From NCBI GenBank assembly GCA_937139495.1, contig CAKZQC010000047.1, positions 62,001-126,000 on the forward strand: 64,000 nt of DNA. The letters run 5' to 3'. The notes under the pieces are model-generated. The model was not told the DNA's origin. It ran no database searches and worked only from the letters and a program-made list of their open reading frames with translations. Shown one piece after another: positions 52,668 to 61,710 of this stretch. Every line of letters starts with the position of its first letter. Within the stretch, counting starts at the first letter, position 1. A program made the position numbers and the translations under genes. Origin of the DNA: an uncultured Saprospiraceae bacterium. Lineage in GTDB: Bacteria; Bacteroidota; Bacteroidia; Chitinophagales; Saprospiraceae.

Positions 52668-55600
52668 ATGACTATGCCTACATCTTTAAACCATTCTTCA
52701 AAAAATAATCTAGTCTTTTTTAGATATTTCATATTAGCTTGTTTAGCAATTTTATTGCTATCGCCTGCTACCTTGTCGGCACAAGACGACCCCGATAATC
52801 CTACGGATATTGTACCAACCAATCCAGATGATTTTTATGATTATATGGAAGTGGTAATGCTCCAGATTAAGCGTCAAGAGTCGGAAGATATCATGGACGA
52901 GATCAAAGACAGACAAAAAGCGAACAAGTTTACGCCCGAAGTTTATACAGGAGTAGCAGAGCTATTGACCGCTATGAATGAACGTAAGATGAAGCGTTTC
53001 AACTTCTATCGACACGTTTTGAAATCTATGTTTGTTTTTTCGGAAGATCCAGGATTGGCTAGCCAGCACTTTAGCGATTGGATTGCTATTTCCAAAAAAA
53101 TATTGGCAGACCAAGAAGAAGGAAAAACCACGAAATATGAATCCTACCTCTCTTTTTCGGAGAACTTCTGGCGTACAGGTAATCTTTATGATGTATCGAA
53201 AGGGAGTCATAAATGGCGCTCTAGCTCCAAGGTATTCGACATGAAATACGACAATAGTATCTTGTCGATGGAATATACCAATATTACATTGATGTGTACC
53301 AGTGGCAAAGATTCGCTAACGATTAGTGAAGTTTCAGGTGTTTATTATCCATTGCAGCAGCTGTTCCGAGGTAAAAAAGCAAGAGTCAACTGGACGGCTA
53401 GTGGTGCAAAAGATGCTTATGCCCTTATTGATGATTTTCTGGTTTACACTCGAAATATGAGTTATACCGCAACCAATGCCGTATTGCATTATAATTCTAT
53501 ATTCAAGCAGCCCGTGGAGGGCAAACTGAAGGATAGAGCAATACGTAGAGATAATGATGATTTGGCTTATCCTAAATTTGAATCCAATTCTAGAACCATT
53601 GAGATGAAAGATATTGGAGAGGGGGTAAGTTATGTTGGTGGTTTCTTGATGTCAGGAGGCAAGGTAAAAGGATATGGTGATAAAAAAGGGTTGTCCACCA
53701 TCTATATTACCAACAACAAAAAACAGGAGGTCATGAAAGTAGAAGCCGCTAGTTTTGATATTGTGAAAGGCGAGCGTGTCCTTTCCGACAATGCCAAGAT
53801 TACGCTTTATATTCATCACGAAGATGGCAGCTTAGATTCTATTTATCACCCTAGTACACGATTTAATTATAGTATTCTCAATCGTAGATTGGAAGTAGAT
53901 CGTAGTGATGCTCGTATTGCTAAAGTTCCTTTTACGAACTCCATGACACAAATGGACATGAACGTATCGGGGATCAAGTGGTCTATTGATACCGACCAGA
54001 TTGAGCTAGGTGACAATAAACAAAATATGAGCATGGCATCGGAGAACCACTTTGATGAGGAACTCTACGAAAAGTATCACAATATTATATCGACCAACCC
54101 TATTATCAAGTTTTCGGTGTATTCGCAGAAGCTGCAAGAATCCATCGAGGAAAGTGAAGGCGGCTGGGATCCAGAGGAAGTTCTTACTGACCCTGACGAG
54201 ATGACCAATGCCGATGTTGCAGATTATTGGGCAACAGAAGGTGTGCAAGACGAAGGTGTAGTAGCGGAGGAAACCACTATAGAAGAAATGCGGATGTTGG
54301 TAGAATTAGGCATCTTACAACCTGAAGATACTCTACCAAAGTCCGCTACACCTGAAGTAACTACTCCAGATTCCGACGAGCCAGCAACAGCAGCAGAAGA
54401 AGACCCGCTCAAAAATTTAAATTTGGTAGATTATGGTCCTAGAAAAATTGATGCTAATGTATTGGCGACACTATTGGATAAGCGCATGGAGCTACTCTAT
54501 GTGTTGACTCCACAAGAGATAGAAAAGGCATCTACTCGACCTAGTTTCATGATTGTTTCCAACAATAACACTTATCGACAGTTTGCCAAAAACTACCCCA
54601 TTCGCTACAAGTTTGGAGCGATTGATGTCAATAAAATAACGTCTGTTTTTCCTGATCCTGATATCGATATTAGTACAGCTCTACCTCTCTATATGGAGAT
54701 GGTCAAAGATGGGTTTATCTTTTATGACAAAACTACTAATGTAGTGACACTGCGAGAAAAACTATTCCATTATTCTGCCTCTGTCAATACAAAAAATTTA
54801 GATCATGATTTTGATAAAATTAAGATTGAATCTATCCCTACTACACGAGGAAAAAAAGAACACAACTCCAATGCTGTTCTGGACTTGAAGAAAGGCGAAG
54901 TAGAAACCTACGGCGTTCAGAAGTTTGTCCTTTCAGATTCGCAGAATGTCATCGCTAGTCCATTTAAGGGCGAAGTAACGATGAAAGGTGGTCGTGACAT
55001 GGATTTTGATGGCACCATGTCGGGTGGATTCTGTACGTTTACAGGAGAGGATTTTCATTTCAAATATGATATTTTTCATGTAGAAATGGACTCCATCAAC
55101 TTCCTGGATATGTACATCTACAAACGTGCTAGACATGCAGAAGATGCTGGATATATGGCAAATCGTCCCAAGAAAGAGCGAGCGATTGACCCGATGACAG
55201 AGAAACCTACTCAAGAAAGAGAAGCCATAAAAAGTGTAATAGAAGGTGGTGCAGGTGTCTTGTTAATAGATGTCCCGAGCAATAAATCGGGACGTTCGGC
55301 AAGTGACCCTATGTTCCCTTCTTTTGAAGCAACTAAAGGTTCTAGAGTCTATTATGATCGCCGCAATCGTTTGGGCGAAAACGTTTATCCCAGAGAATCT
55401 TTTTATTATGAAATAGAGCCATTTATATTGAATGGCATGGATAAATTGGAGCCAGAGCAATTGGTGTTTGATGGTAAGCTTTATGCAGGCAATATATTTG
55501 AACCCATCAACGAAAAATTGAGTGTGATGTACCATGATTTGTCTCTAGGTTTCGAGACAGAAACACGTGGTAACGACCCTAACCCAATCTATATACGAGA

Positions 55601-57830
55601 TGATTATAGAGGAAAAGGTGTATTCAAGGGGACTATTGGAGTTTCTAATGAAGGACTCCTTGGTAGTGGTCGCCTCAATTTCTTGGGAGCTAGAATCGAG
55701 TCGGAATATATTGAGTTTTTGCCTGAGCAGTTTTTGGCACAAAACGTAGATAGTTTCAATCTAGTAGAAGACAATATTGATGGCGTAGAATTTCCGAAAG
55801 TAGTCGGCGAAAAAGTATTGATTGATTGGGCACCTTATAGTGATAGTATGCACATCGAATCTTCTATTGTAGAAGGCGCCCCTTTCCAGTTTTTTGACAG
55901 TACCGACTTTAGCTTAGAAGGAGCATTGACCCTTACCCCCAAAGGGTTGTTGGGTAGAGGTACTTTTGATTGGTATGGTGCTACACTAGAGTCCAACCCT
56001 GGTGGTGACTTTTCGTTTGGCAAACGCAGAATAGAATCGGAGTCTAGTAGTGTTATTATCAAGACAACAGGCGATTTAGGTTTTGCTTTTGAGAATGAAA
56101 ATGTACATGCAGTTGTTGACTTTGATAAACAAACGGGCGATTTTGCAGCCTTGGAAGCAGATTTGAGTACCGACCTGCCCTATAATAGTTACGAGACCAC
56201 ACTCGATCAGTTTCACTGGAATATGGAAACCAACCACTTGTTTATGGATGCACAAGATGGCAAAACGGGTTTCTTTTTGGCAACTGAACAAGCTCATGAT
56301 TCGCTCCTGTTTGAAGGAAAAAAAGCAGATTATGACCTCAATACAGGTTTGCTCAAGATAGATGGGGTAGAAAAAATACGTGTTGCTGATGCTTTTATTT
56401 ACCCTAAAGATGAGCATATCGAAATAGAAAAAGCGGCACACATGCGTACGCTCGAAGATTCTAAAATTGTCTGCGACACCATTAATCAAAATCACGTTAT
56501 TCAGCGTGCTACTATCAATGTATTGAGCCGTTCGGAATACAAAGCAGATGGATTTTTGGAGTTCAATATCGCTGGAAAAGAGCAAGAAATACGTTTTGCT
56601 GATGTACACGTTAAGCAAGGTCAAGCAGGCGAGTTTATTACGGAAGGAAAAGGTACCGTAGCCGATAGTATGGATTTCAACTTGGATCAACGTACTAAGT
56701 TTAGAGGAGATGTAACGTTGTCTGCCGATTCTAAGAACCTAAACTTTGCAGGATATGCCAAGATTAGTTCTTCTGTTATTCCTGATCCACAATGGTTTAC
56801 CATTGATTCGAAAGTAGATAAAAAAGATGTTTCGATTGTATATGAAACGCCTACAAATCCTGACGGACAAAATATGTATGTTGGTCTGTTTTTGGACTTG
56901 GATTCGATGCACGTCTATCCTTCTATCTTGGCTCCAAAGAAAAACCCAACTGACAGAAGTATCTTCCAGACGACGGGCGTACTGAAGTACAATAGCCAAA
57001 AAGATATGTACTTGTTTGGAGACTCGGCTAGAGTACTAGGCGATGCAGAAGCTGGCAAAATACTAACCGTGGACGAAGGTACTGCTAAAGTAGTAGCAGA
57101 AGGACGCTTTGATTTCGACAAAGGTTTTGCTCGTGTTGGTCCTACTGTCAAAGTAGATGCCGTAGGCGACTTTTCGTTTTTCTTGAACAAAGAGAGTGAT
57201 TTCTTATTCAAAACTACGATGAATTTTGATTTTTATTTGCCGACTGTATTACGTGATTTGATTGTGACGGATTTGCAGAGTGCCGAAGAATTGATTGACA
57301 AAGTAATGTACACTTCCATCAAAAATCAAGACCTACACCGTCATATGAAAAACTATGTGACTGATGATAAGAAATTTGATAAAATGTGGAAAAAAGTAAA
57401 AGAAGATGAGCGTTTGCAATTGCCAGCAGATTTTGCACATACTTTCTTTTTTATCAATAATCCATTGGTTTGGTCAAAGAAAACAGAAACATTTGTAACC
57501 AAAGAAAGACGCTTGCAGTTAGGCTCAATTGGCGGAAAGCACATTGGTCAAATCCTAAAAGGACACATTGAGATAATGAATGACCCATCGAAAGGCGATG
57601 TACTGACATTCTACTTTATTTCGCCACAAGGCGACTGGTATTACTTCTCGTATCAAGCAGGTTTCCTCAAGACGATTTCTAGTAATCCTGACTATACAAA
57701 TGCGATTTCTGGATTGAAGAAAAAAGATCGTCGTGTCAAAACTGAAAATGGTCAATATATCGAAATTATTATCGGTAGCCCATCAGAGTATTCTAGCTTC
57801 AAGAACAAAGCTTCTGCGGCATTTGACTAA
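52668..57830 (+). CDS. Giant exported protein (1720 residues), unknown
   Basis: Signal peptide ends near TLSAQ (about residue 39), so envelope or secreted. N-terminal 200 residues are helical; an acidic Thr/Pro/Glu-rich linker lies near 500-590; the rest is long beta-rich repeats. Repeated phrase G-LLG-x-G-----G-A--ES occurs near residues 994 and 1093. No transmembrane helices beyond the signal, and no recognised C-terminal T9SS tag. Two ATGs lie in the first three codons. Function unknown; a large periplasmic beta structure of OstA/AsmA type is one idea but is not supported by a motif. Confidence 0.75.
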   Translation: MTMPTSLNHSSKNNLVFFRYFILACLAILLLSPATLSAQDDPDNPTDIVPTNPDDFYDYMEVVMLQIKRQESEDIMDEIKDRQKANKFTPEVYTGVAELLTAMNERKMKRFNFYRHVLKSMFVFSEDPGLASQHFSDWIAISKKILADQEEGKTTKYESYLSFSENFWRTGNLYDVSKGSHKWRSSSKVFDMKYDNSILSMEYTNITLMCTSGKDSLTISEVSGVYYPLQQLFRGKKARVNWTASGAKDAYALIDDFLVYTRNMSYTATNAVLHYNSIFKQPVEGKLKDRAIRRDNDDLAYPKFESNSRTIEMKDIGEGVSYVGGFLMSGGKVKGYGDKKGLSTIYITNNKKQEVMKVEAASFDIVKGERVLSDNAKITLYIHHEDGSLDSIYHPSTRFNYSILNRRLEVDRSDARIAKVPFTNSMTQMDMNVSGIKWSIDTDQIELGDNKQNMSMASENHFDEELYEKYHNIISTNPIIKFSVYSQKLQESIEESEGGWDPEEVLTDPDEMTNADVADYWATEGVQDEGVVAEETTIEEMRMLVELGILQPEDTLPKSATPEVTTPDSDEPATAAEEDPLKNLNLVDYGPRKIDANVLATLLDKRMELLYVLTPQEIEKASTRPSFMIVSNNNTYRQFAKNYPIRYKFGAIDVNKITSVFPDPDIDISTALPLYMEMVKDGFIFYDKTTNVVTLREKLFHYSASVNTKNLDHDFDKIKIESIPTTRGKKEHNSNAVLDLKKGEVETYGVQKFVLSDSQNVIASPFKGEVTMKGGRDMDFDGTMSGGFCTFTGEDFHFKYDIFHVEMDSINFLDMYIYKRARHAEDAGYMANRPKKERAIDPMTEKPTQEREAIKSVIEGGAGVLLIDVPSNKSGRSASDPMFPSFEATKGSRVYYDRRNRLGENVYPRESFYYEIEPFILNGMDKLEPEQLVFDGKLYAGNIFEPINEKLSVMYHDLSLGFETETRGNDPNPIYIRDDYRGKGVFKGTIGVSNEGLLGSGRLNFLGARIESEYIEFLPEQFLAQNVDSFNLVEDNIDGVEFPKVVGEKVLIDWAPYSDSMHIESSIVEGAPFQFFDSTDFSLEGALTLTPKGLLGRGTFDWYGATLESNPGGDFSFGKRRIESESSSVIIKTTGDLGFAFENENVHAVVDFDKQTGDFAALEADLSTDLPYNSYETTLDQFHWNMETNHLFMDAQDGKTGFFLATEQAHDSLLFEGKKADYDLNTGLLKIDGVEKIRVADAFIYPKDEHIEIEKAAHMRTLEDSKIVCDTINQNHVIQRATINVLSRSEYKADGFLEFNIAGKEQEIRFADVHVKQGQAGEFITEGKGTVADSMDFNLDQRTKFRGDVTLSADSKNLNFAGYAKISSSVIPDPQWFTIDSKVDKKDVSIVYETPTNPDGQNMYVGLFLDLDSMHVYPSILAPKKNPTDRSIFQTTGVLKYNSQKDMYLFGDSARVLGDAEAGKILTVDEGTAKVVAEGRFDFDKGFARVGPTVKVDAVGDFSFFLNKESDFLFKTTMNFDFYLPTVLRDLIVTDLQSAEELIDKVMYTSIKNQDLHRHMKNYVTDDKKFDKMWKKVKEDERLQLPADFAHTFFFINNPLVWSKKTETFVTKERRLQLGSIGGKHIGQILKGHIEIMNDPSKGDVLTFYFISPQGDWYYFSYQAGFLKTISSNPDYTNAISGLKKKDRRVKTENGQYIEIIIGSPSEYSSFKNKASAAFD

Positions 57831-57859
57831 GAGTCCTAAATACAAAAAAAATTATTCAG

Positions 57860-57897
57860 AGTAGGAATATCCATTGGGGTGTTCCTACTTTTTTTTG
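57860..57897 (+). terminator. Terminator after the giant protein gene
   Basis: AGTAGGAA (57860-57867) with TTCCTACT (57882-57889) followed by a run of T. Confidence 0.8.
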
Positions 57898-57970
57898 GTA
57901 GTTTAGCAATCGAAATGGCAATTGTTAATTTTTTATGCAAATAGAAACAGTAGGATTGCAAAAGAAGGAG

Positions 57971-57978
57971 TATCTTTG
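57971..57978 (+). promoter_or_regulatory. Putative -7 box of the DUF4199 operon
   Basis: TATCTTTG fits TAnnTTTG, 22 bases before the ATG at 58001. Confidence 0.5.
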
Positions 57979-58000
57979 GGAGCTAAAACACAAAAACTAG

Positions 58001-58579
58001 ATGAATAAGACAACACGAATAGGATTTTTGGGCGGATTTTTGGCGATCTTCCTCATTACTATCTTTTATTTGACTCGCCCTCAAATGTTAGTCGAAGGTT
58101 ATACATGGCTCAAACAATTGGTGTTCTTAGGAGCGATTATTTATGGTTTGGCACAGATGCGCGAAAACAGCGTACAAGCTCCTAATATCAAAGCATTGGC
58201 AGCTAGCCAAAAAGAAGCCAAACCAACAGACCACAGCAAGGATTTTGTAGGATTTACAGAACTATTGGCTAATGGTGTCAAGATTTACTTAATAGGTTAT
58301 TTCCTTACCTTTTTGTATATTTATTTGCTGTTCAATTTTATTGATACCGACTTGGTTGAGTTGGTCAAAGACCACACCGTTCGACTCAATATTCAGCTCA
58401 AAGACCCTAAAATTTCGGCTCTGCGATTTGAAGAACAATTGGCAGAATTGAGAAAACAAGACTTTTCGCCTCGTCTAACTGATTTGATTAGTGTGATGGG
58501 CATGGTCGAGATTATTTTAGGCTTCCTGATGTCGTTTATCGTTGCCTTATTTTTGCGTAGAGAACAACCGACAGCCTAA
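58001..58579 (+). CDS. DUF4199 domain membrane protein
   Basis: A 192-residue protein with four hydrophobic helices (near 8-25, 38-52, 96-116 and 162-185) and a hydrophilic central part, matching DUF4199 proteins of Bacteroidota in size and layout. Role unknown. Gap of 49 bases to a second DUF4199 gene and then a glycosyltransferase; this order suggests a membrane partner for a polyprenyl-sugar pathway. Confidence 0.8.
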   Translation: MNKTTRIGFLGGFLAIFLITIFYLTRPQMLVEGYTWLKQLVFLGAIIYGLAQMRENSVQAPNIKALAASQKEAKPTDHSKDFVGFTELLANGVKIYLIGYFLTFLYIYLLFNFIDTDLVELVKDHTVRLNIQLKDPKISALRFEEQLAELRKQDFSPRLTDLISVMGMVEIILGFLMSFIVALFLRREQPTA

Positions 58580-58628
58580 TTTATGTAACGCTTGTTTTCT
58601 ATTATATATTCAATCACAAAAAACAGTC

Positions 58629-59213
58629 ATGAAAAATATAAAAACCTACCTTTTGTATGGTGCTACTGGAGGTGCTTGCTATCTATTTGGTCGCCTCTTT
58701 TTATTCAAAATTGATGCAGAATATACCTCGTTACCCGATTGGTTATTTCGTATTGTTATGGTCGTATTTGTCTCCTTGGTTATTACGCACCAGAAGCGAA
58801 AAAACAACGGACTTATCAACGTAAAAGAAGGCATTATAGCAGGGAGTTTCACCACCCTATTTTTAGCCCTAAGCCTGTCGGCAGCTACTTGGGTACATTG
58901 CCAATGGGTCAACCCAAACTACATAGAAGGTTACAAAACTGCCTACAGAGATTTGCATTATCCTCGCATGATTGGGAAGTATGTCAAAGACCATGCAAAG
59001 GAGAATGCAACACAGGCAGAACGAGACGAGTTGGCAATAGAAGCCAAACCAATTGTAGAACAAGGATTGGCAAAAAACATGAAAGAGAATGTCGCTTTTC
59101 TGTTCACCACAATGGGGCAAGTCATTGTTACACTTTTGTACTCTTTCTTTTGGGGACTGGCTATTACCTTTACGGTAGCTATGTTGAGTCGCAAAGTGCT
59201 TGAAACCAAATAA
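58629..59213 (+). CDS. Second DUF4199-type membrane protein
   Basis: About 194 residues from the ATG at 58629; the upstream in-frame TTG at 58542 would overlap the preceding gene. Four hydrophobic segments, with the central GSFTTLFLALSLSAATWVH helix typical of the family. A YIEGY segment near 100 precedes the hydrophilic loop. Thirty bases before the glycosyltransferase gene. Confidence 0.78.
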   Translation: MKNIKTYLLYGATGGACYLFGRLFLFKIDAEYTSLPDWLFRIVMVVFVSLVITHQKRKNNGLINVKEGIIAGSFTTLFLALSLSAATWVHCQWVNPNYIEGYKTAYRDLHYPRMIGKYVKDHAKENATQAERDELAIEAKPIVEQGLAKNMKENVAFLFTTMGQVIVTLLYSFFWGLAITFTVAMLSRKVLETK

Positions 59214-59243
59214 AATTATTACCCATTTGCAAAAAAAATAGCC

Positions 59244-60239
59244 ATGAACTTAGATATATCTGTTGTTATTCCATTGCTCAATGAAGCGGAATCTTTGCCT
59301 GAACTATCTGCATGGATAGACCGTGTATTGACACAACACCAATTGAGTTACGAAATTGTCTATGTAGATGATGGAAGTACCGATAATTCTTGGGAAGTCA
59401 TTCAGCAATTATCCGCTCAGAATTCGGCTATCAAAGCCATCAAATTTCGTAAAAATTATGGCAAATCTGCTGGGTTGAGTGTCGGTTTTGCTGCCGCTAC
59501 GGGCAATGTCGTCTTTACGATGGATGCCGACTTGCAGGATTCGCCCGACGAGCTGCCCGAAATGTACCGCATGGTGATAGAAGACGATTATGATTTGGTA
59601 TCGGGTTGGAAACAAAAACGCTTTGATTCGTTTATCAAAAACAACACCTCCAAAATCTATAATTTTGTCACCCGCAAGATGTCGGGCATCAATCTCAATG
59701 GATTTAATTGTGGACTAAAAGCCTACAAAAACACCGTTGTCAAAAACATAGAAGTTTATGGCGAGATGCACCGCTACTTGCCTGTAATAGCTAACAATGC
59801 AGGGTTTTCCAAAATTGGTCAAAAAGTAGTAAAACACCAAGCTCGTAAGCATGGCGAAAGTAAGTTTGGCTCCGCTCGGTTTATACGTGGTCCACTCGAC
59901 TTGTTATCCATTATGTTTGTCGGTCGATTCGGCAAACGCCCCATGCACCTCTTTGGTTTGTGGGGAGGTATTTTGTTTGTGCTTGGTTTTTTCTCTGCCA
60001 TTATGATTGGTGTTAGCAAACTTTATTACCTCAATATATTGAACCAATCCGCTCCTCTAGTCACTGAGTCACCTTATTTTTATATTGCGTTGACCTGCAT
60101 GATGATGGGAACGCAGCTCTTTTTGGCTGGTTTCTTGGCGGAGCTTGTTGCTCGCAACAATCCTCGACGCAATAGTTACGGAATAGAAACAGATATTGGA
60201 TTGGAGGAAGACAATCACTTTAAAGAAAAATATACCTAA
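59244..60239 (+). CDS. Family 2 glycosyltransferase (DPM1/ArnC type)
   Basis: A 331-residue enzyme. The GT2 domain (residues 1-230) has YVDDGSTDNSW near 35, DADLQDSPDELPEM near 94 (DxD region) and GFNCGLKAY near 153. Two C-terminal membrane helices follow (about 238-260 and 275-300), as in dolichol-phosphate or undecaprenyl-phosphate glycosyltransferases that charge a lipid carrier. Third gene of the DUF4199 unit. Confidence 0.9.
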   Translation: MNLDISVVIPLLNEAESLPELSAWIDRVLTQHQLSYEIVYVDDGSTDNSWEVIQQLSAQNSAIKAIKFRKNYGKSAGLSVGFAAATGNVVFTMDADLQDSPDELPEMYRMVIEDDYDLVSGWKQKRFDSFIKNNTSKIYNFVTRKMSGINLNGFNCGLKAYKNTVVKNIEVYGEMHRYLPVIANNAGFSKIGQKVVKHQARKHGESKFGSARFIRGPLDLLSIMFVGRFGKRPMHLFGLWGGILFVLGFFSAIMIGVSKLYYLNILNQSAPLVTESPYFYIALTCMMMGTQLFLAGFLAELVARNNPRRNSYGIETDIGLEEDNHFKEKYT

Positions 60240-60547
60240 GAGCGTGTCTAAAATTATAGTTTTTGATAATTTGTGTCCCCATGTTCGTTGGGATAAGTGA
60301 TGGGATTTTTTTGTTCGATGAATGCAACGAACCTTTTAGGATAAGTATCCTGTGGATAATTAGTGAAATGAACTACTAGTGGGCTTTTCATTATTCCATA
60401 ACCTTAGCCTGTCTTCCAACCTGAAGTTGGAATCAAGACAAACGAGCGTAGGGGCTATGATACGCAATAAAAAAACCACCTTATCCAACAACTTTATGAC
60501 CTTCTCCTTTGTAGTTTGTTAGATTAGATCTGCTAAAAATAACTGCT
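60240..60547. other. Intergenic region with several hairpins
   Basis: No gene seen in these 308 bases. A terminator-like CCCAT/ATGGG hairpin at 60276-60312 with a T7 tail ends the glycosyltransferase transcript. A second hairpin TTCCAAC-ctgaa-GTTGGAA lies at 60414-60432. A copy of the dispersed motif starts at 60238. The rest looks featureless. Confidence 0.5.
60276..60312 (+). terminator. Likely terminator of the DUF4199/glycosyltransferase unit
   Basis: CCCAT (60278-60282) pairs with ATGGG (60300-60304), followed by A and seven T. The stem is short. Confidence 0.5.
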
Positions 60548-61621
60548 ATGAAATTGAAAACTGGATTACAAATATTTGGTGGCATCACCGTTATTTTTAC
60601 GCTATTGCCTTTTATTGCCATTGATTATTGGTGGATACGGGTATTTGATTTTCCGCATTTTCAATTGACGATATTGACGTTGATTGCCTTGGTGGCTTAC
60701 CTTGTTCGGTTTGACCTCAAAAACCGTAAAGATTATATTTTCATGGTGGTTTTGGTCAGTTGTTTTATCTATCAGCTGGCAAAAATATATCCTTATACGC
60801 CACTTGCCCAACTAGAAGTACAAGATAGTAGCAGCAATGGAAGCCCTCCAAAAATTTCTATTTATACTGCCAATGTATTGCAATCCAATAGCAATCGAGA
60901 AAAAGTACGCCACGCCATCAAGCACGTAAAGGCAGATATACTGCTGTTTACGGAAACTGATAAGGCTTGGAAAAAATCTATAGAGGAAGCGACTGCCAAG
61001 GATTACAAATACAAAATAGGCATGCCACTAGCCAACACTTATGGCATGCTGTTGTATTCCAAGTTTCCGCTCATCAACCCAGCCGTCAAATTCCTTATTG
61101 AAGATAGTATTCCTTCTATTCACACTTTGTTTGTATTGCCGACAGGAGATACGATTCAGTTGTATGCTATTCACCCCAGTCCGCCGATGCCACAACACAA
61201 TCCCAGCTCAACGGATAGAGATGCCGAGTTGATGAAAATTGCCAAAACAACCCTAAAATCTAACTATCCTGTCTTGGTTATTGGAGATTTTAATGATGTC
61301 GCTTGGTCAGAATCAACCGAAAATTTTCAGGAAGTTAGCCGATTGTTAGATCCTCGCAAAGGGCGTGGCTTTTATAATACCTATCATGCCGATTACTTCT
61401 TTATGCGATGGCCTTTGGATCATATTTTTGTGTCCGCTGCTTTTAGAGTAACCGAAATCCGACGAGAAAAATCCATTGATTCGGATCACTTTCCTATTTT
61501 CGCCAATTTTACTTTTGAGCCCAACAAGGCAACAGAGCAGCTTGCTCCTGCTCCTACCCAAGGAGATTTGGAACAGGCAGACAAGCAGATAGAAAGCGAA
61601 ATAGAGGCAGACAAACAATAG
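60548..61621 (+). CDS. Membrane-anchored endonuclease/exonuclease/phosphatase family protein
   Basis: A 357-residue protein: three N-terminal membrane helices (about residues 8-80) then a periplasmic EEP catalytic domain. Active-site residues appear as YTANVLQSN near 104 (Asn), LLFTETD near 133 (Glu), IGDFNDVAW near 243 (Asp, Asn) and the final DSDHFPI near 317 (Asp-His). Likely a phosphodiesterase or phosphatase; the substrate is unknown. C-terminal tail is Glu/Lys/Gln-rich. Convergent with accC. Confidence 0.88.
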   Translation: MKLKTGLQIFGGITVIFTLLPFIAIDYWWIRVFDFPHFQLTILTLIALVAYLVRFDLKNRKDYIFMVVLVSCFIYQLAKIYPYTPLAQLEVQDSSSNGSPPKISIYTANVLQSNSNREKVRHAIKHVKADILLFTETDKAWKKSIEEATAKDYKYKIGMPLANTYGMLLYSKFPLINPAVKFLIEDSIPSIHTLFVLPTGDTIQLYAIHPSPPMPQHNPSSTDRDAELMKIAKTTLKSNYPVLVIGDFNDVAWSESTENFQEVSRLLDPRKGRGFYNTYHADYFFMRWPLDHIFVSAAFRVTEIRREKSIDSDHFPIFANFTFEPNKATEQLAPAPTQGDLEQADKQIESEIEADKQ

Positions 61622-61634
61622 CACCTATTGCCCA

Positions 61635-61680
61635 TAAAAAAAGGGAGCAACTTCATTTATAAAAAATGATGTTGCTCCCT
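61635..61680 (-). terminator. Terminator of accC, possibly bidirectional
   Basis: AGGGAGCAAC (61642-61651) with GTTGCTCCCT (61671-61680). The A-run at 61635-61642 gives the U-tract on the minus strand, and a T-rich tract follows on the plus strand. Confidence 0.8.
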
Positions 61681-61710
61681 ACTCTATTTTTTGACGCTAG
61701 TCTCTAATAA

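Noticed and set aside
56076..56690. A 204-residue frame antisense to the giant protein gene
   Set aside because: No motif, composition of a reverse frame, and the sense strand is one long open frame.
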